NCBI RefSeq assembly: GCF_000265205.3
Contig: NC_018000.1
Coordinates: forward strand, 3,224,001 to 3,288,000
Length of the DNA stretch: 64,000 nucleotides
Direction of reading: 5' to 3'
Source of the DNA: Sinorhizobium fredii USDA 257
GTDB taxonomy: Bacteria > Pseudomonadota > Alphaproteobacteria > Rhizobiales > Rhizobiaceae
Shown here: in pieces, positions 61,400 through 64,000 of the stretch
Layout of the letters: each line of letters opens with the position of its first letter
How positions within the stretch are numbered: position 1 is the stretch's first letter
Translations under genes and position numbers: made by a program
The notes under the pieces: model-generated
The model's input: the letters and a program-made list of their open reading frames with translations, nothing else
The model's database searches: none
What the model was told of the DNA's origin: nothing

Positions 61400-62062
61400 A
61401 TGGAATGGGATTGGGAATTCGTCCGCCAGATCATGCCGACCCTCATCGAGGGGCTGCAGATCACCATCCTAGCCACTATCCTCGGCGCCGCCGTTGCCGC
61501 GGTGATTGGCCTCCTCTTCGCCATCCTGCGTATGGTCGCGCCGGCGCCGGTCGCCCGCGCCACGAGCTTTGCCGTCGAGTTCATCCGCGGCACGCCCTTG
61601 CTGGTGCAGCTCTACTTCATCTTCTACGTGCTGCCGGACATCGGCATCCGTCTGCCGGCTCTCGTCGCCGGCGTCATCGGTCTCGGCATCCACTACGGCA
61701 CCTATACGGCCGAGGTCTATCGCGCCGGCATCGAGAACGTTCCGCGCGGCCAGTGGGAGGCGGCCAAGGCGACGAATCTCACCGCACGCCAGGCCTGGAT
61801 CCACGTGATCCTGCCGCAGGCGATCCCGCCGATGATCCCGGCGCTCGCCAACTACCTGATCGCCATGTTCAAGGAGACGCCGCTGCTTTCGGCAATCACG
61901 GTGCTCGAACTCATGAACCAGGCAAAAAGCATCGCCAACAGCAACTACCGCTATATCGAGCCGATGACGCTGGTCGGCGTGTTCTTCCTGATCATGAGCC
62001 TGATCTCAGTCTTCTTCCTGCGCTGGCTGGAAGAGCGCTACGCACGGGTGGACGAGCGCTGA
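61400..62062 (+). CDS. ehuD: ectoine ABC transporter permease EhuD
   Basis: 220 residues from the ATG at 61400 (a TTG at 61394 would add two residues). Same fold as EhuC, with EFIRGTPLLVQLYFIFYVLP and EAA loop EAAKATNLTARQAWIHVILP. Overlaps eutA (TGATG). Completes the EhuABCD importer. Confidence 0.93.
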   Translation: MEWDWEFVRQIMPTLIEGLQITILATILGAAVAAVIGLLFAILRMVAPAPVARATSFAVEFIRGTPLLVQLYFIFYVLPDIGIRLPALVAGVIGLGIHYGTYTAEVYRAGIENVPRGQWEAAKATNLTARQAWIHVILPQAIPPMIPALANYLIAMFKETPLLSAITVLELMNQAKSIANSNYRYIEPMTLVGVFFLIMSLISVFFLRWLEERYARVDER

Positions 62063-62844
62063 TGGAAGAACCTGTTGCCCTTTCCCTGGCGCGGCGCGCC
62101 CCGCGCCTCGACGATCGGCCGCTCGCCAAACGCATAGGTCTCGTCATCCTCGCCACCGATCATACGACTGAGGTGGACTTCCAGCGTCTGGTGGCATCCG
62201 ACGAGATCGGAGTTTATGTCGCACGCATCCCCTACGCCAATCCGGTGACCCCGGAAAATCTCCGGGCGATGCAGCCTTCGCTGACGGCGGCGGCGGCATT
62301 GATCATGCCCGGCGAGACGCTCGACGTTGTCATGTATTCCTGCACCTCGGCCTCCGTCGTCATCGGTGATGAGGAGGTAACTGCAGCGATAAAGGCAGCG
62401 AAGCCGGAGGCGGCCGTGGTGACCCCGACGGCCGCCTCGGTCAAAGGCTTGCGAGCTCTGGGCGCTCGACGAATATCCATTCTCACACCCTATACGATCG
62501 AGACCAGCCGGCCGATGGCCGACTATTTCGCCGAACTCGGCTTCGGGATCGACCGGTTCACCTGCCTGGGGCTGACCGACGACCGGGAGATGGCGCGGAT
62601 CGCGCCTGCGGAGATCGTCGCCTTTGCAAAGGAGGCAATGGCGCCCGAATCCGACGCGCTGTTCATCTCCTGCACAGCGGTGCGCGCGGCCGGCGTGATC
62701 GCCGAGATCGAAGCTGCGATCGGCAAGCCCGTCGTCAGCAGCAATTACGCGACGGCCTGGGCCTGTCTTCGCCTCTGCGGCCAGTCGGCGCGTCTGGAAC
62801 TCGGACAGCTGATGGCGCTGCCGCTCGAGGGGGAATGGCCATGA
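62062..62844 (+). CDS. eutA: ectoine utilisation protein EutA
   Basis: 260 residues. Maleate isomerase/Asp-Glu racemase-like fold with cysteines in VVMYSCTSASVVIGDEEV and ALFISCTAVRAAGVI, the usual two-cysteine arrangement, and TPTAASVKGLRALGARRISI. EutA belongs to the eutABCDE set needed for ectoine catabolism. Overlaps ehuD and eutB. Confidence 0.9.
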   Translation: MEEPVALSLARRAPRLDDRPLAKRIGLVILATDHTTEVDFQRLVASDEIGVYVARIPYANPVTPENLRAMQPSLTAAAALIMPGETLDVVMYSCTSASVVIGDEEVTAAIKAAKPEAAVVTPTAASVKGLRALGARRISILTPYTIETSRPMADYFAELGFGIDRFTCLGLTDDREMARIAPAEIVAFAKEAMAPESDALFISCTAVRAAGVIAEIEAAIGKPVVSSNYATAWACLRLCGQSARLELGQLMALPLEGEWP

Positions 62845-63845
62845 GCGCTTCTCTCCCGGTGACGATTGACGACATCGAAGCCGCGTCGCGGCGCACCTCC
62901 GGCCGGGTGTCGCGCACGCCGCTCGTTGCCTCGGCATCGCTCGGCGAGCTCTGCGGCGTCCCCGTTTGCCTGAAACTCGAGCACCACCAGACAACCGGCA
63001 GCTTCAAGCTGCGCGGCGCGACCAACGCGGTGCTGTCGCTTTCTGCTGAAGAACGGGCACGCGGCGTCATCGCCGCCTCGACCGGCAATCACGGCCGGGC
63101 GCTCGCCCATGCGGCAAAGACGGAAGGCGCGGTCGCGACGATCTGCATGTCGCATTTGGTGCCGGAGAACAAGGTCTCCGAAATCAGGCGCCTTGGCGCC
63201 GACGTGCGGATTGTCGGCAAGTCCCAGGACGAGGCGCAGGAAGAAGTCGAGCGTCTCGTCACGGAAAAAGGCCTCCTCATGATTCCGCCCTTCGACGGTC
63301 CGTCGGTCGTGGCAGGGCAGGGTACGTTGGGCCTCGAGATCGTCGCGCAGATGCCCGAGGTCGCCACGGTGTTGGTTCCGGTTTCGGGCGGCGGGCTCGC
63401 CGCCGGGGTGGCTGCAGCGATCAAGGCGCGTAAGCCGGCGACGCAGGTGATCGGACTCACGATGGAGCGCGGCGCGGCCATGAAGGCGAGCCTTGCCGCC
63501 GGCAGGCCCGTGCTCGTCGAGGAATATCCGAGCCTGGCGGATTCGCTCGGCGGCGGCATCGGGCTCGACAATCACCTGACGTTCCGCATGTGCCGCGAGC
63601 TCCTCGACGACATCGTCCTGCTGACGGAGGCGGAAATCGCCGCCGGCATGCGCCACGCCTACACGCAAGAGCGCGAAGTGGTGGAAGGGGCCGGCGCCGT
63701 CGGCATCGCGGCGCTTCTTGCCGGAAAGGTCAAAGACATCGGCGGCCCGATCGCGGTCATTCTGTCCGGCCGCAATGTCGACATGGGGCTGCATCTGCGG
63801 GTGATGAACGGCGAAACGGACCCGTTTCGGGAGGAAGTGGCATGA
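62841..63845 (+). CDS. eutB: hydroxyectoine utilisation dehydratase EutB
   Basis: 334 residues from the ATG at 62841 (GAGGGGG seven bases upstream; ATG at 62835 adds two). PLP fold type II, threonine dehydratase family: lysine in TTGSFKLRGATNA, ASTGNHGRALAHAA, and VPVSGGGLAAGVAAAIKA for the phosphate cup. Thought to dehydrate a hydroxylated ectoine breakdown intermediate. Overlaps eutC by 4 bp. Confidence 0.92.
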   Translation: MSASLPVTIDDIEAASRRTSGRVSRTPLVASASLGELCGVPVCLKLEHHQTTGSFKLRGATNAVLSLSAEERARGVIAASTGNHGRALAHAAKTEGAVATICMSHLVPENKVSEIRRLGADVRIVGKSQDEAQEEVERLVTEKGLLMIPPFDGPSVVAGQGTLGLEIVAQMPEVATVLVPVSGGGLAAGVAAAIKARKPATQVIGLTMERGAAMKASLAAGRPVLVEEYPSLADSLGGGIGLDNHLTFRMCRELLDDIVLLTEAEIAAGMRHAYTQEREVVEGAGAVGIAALLAGKVKDIGGPIAVILSGRNVDMGLHLRVMNGETDPFREEVA

Positions 63846-64000
63846 CACGGATGACGATTCTCACGGAAGCGGAACTGCGCCGGATCGTGCCGCTAGATCG
63901 CGAGGCGGTTACCTGCGTCGAGGATGCGTTCCATGCGCTCGCCACCAAGGCGGTGGCAATGCCGCCGATCCTGAGGCTCGATATTGTCGAGCATCGCGGC
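63842..64000 (+). CDS. eutC: ectoine utilisation protein EutC (partial, off right edge)
   Basis: 53 codons visible, beginning MTRMTILTEAELRRIVPLDR and reading EAVTCVEDAFHALATKAVAM PPILRLDI. This is the N terminus of the ornithine cyclodeaminase/mu-crystallin family; EutC works after EutB on a cyclic imine. Start overlaps the eutB stop (ATGA). eutD and eutE (ectoine hydrolase and deacetylase) are expected beyond the window. Confidence 0.85.
   Translation, partial: MTRMTILTEAELRRIVPLDREAVTCVEDAFHALATKAVAMPPILRLDIVEHRG

Overview
The window is GC-rich and looks like a chromid or megaplasmid segment of a Sinorhizobium/Ensifer-type rhizobium. Three things point there: the gene content and order (xoxF cluster, red-type cbb operon and pqqABCDE side by side, with an ectoine ehu/eut operon on the same replicon, recalled as resembling pSymB of S. 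meliloti), the dense operons with 4-bp ATGA overlaps, and two copies of a short palindromic repeat of a type I recall as common in rhizobia. Species cannot be fixed from the window alone.

Left end (1-5.3 kb): accessory, degraded DNA. It holds a decayed prophage remnant: a truncated DUF2280 gene, a largely intact DUF2213 head gene, a cement-protein pseudogene with at least three lesions, a broken DUF2184 capsid gene, and a fragment of a downstream structural gene. Around them are a tRNA-Met-like gene, small orphan genes (including two 30-residue membrane peptides and a GTG-start 56-residue gene) and another frame-broken gene. A NUDIX hydrolase follows.

6.1-15.3 kb: nitrate assimilation on the minus strand: nasT-nasS (sensor and antiterminator), then nirB-nirD-narB-cysG. 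A consensus sigma-54 promoter and a structured leader precede nirBD, as expected for NtrC plus NasT control. The nitrate transporter genes that usually sit here are missing. A 65-residue reading frame with a Tat-like signal may be the scar. CysG is shortened, with a degenerate methyltransferase half.

15.6-37.6 kb: lanthanide-dependent methanol oxidation. A LuxR-type response regulator, a FIST protein and a hybrid histidine kinase lead into frmA, fghA, cytochrome c, xoxF, xoxG and xoxJ. Around these are conserved exported proteins, two beta-propellers, a PQQ-system periplasmic binding protein, a complete NitT/TauT-like ABC importer, an ABC-2 type ATPase/permease pair (lut-like) and gfa. Gfa, FrmA and FghA take formaldehyde to formate.

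37.7-51.9 kb: minus-strand operon cbbF-P-T-A-L-S-X-E plus a thioredoxin-like gene, with divergent cbbR, then pqqABCDE. Methanol is oxidised by PQQ-dependent XoxF and carbon can be refixed as CO2 through red-type RuBisCO. This is a contiguous autotrophic methylotrophy module.

52.1-64 kb: ectoine/hydroxyectoine use. A medium-chain dehydrogenase, DoeD-like aminotransferase and DoeC-like aldehyde dehydrogenase lie on the minus strand, followed by an Lrp-type regulator. On the plus strand are the MocR-type EnuR, ehuABCD and eutABC, the last truncated by the window edge. A repeated TTGNCATGAT motif in front of ehuA and at the enuR start is a candidate EnuR operator.
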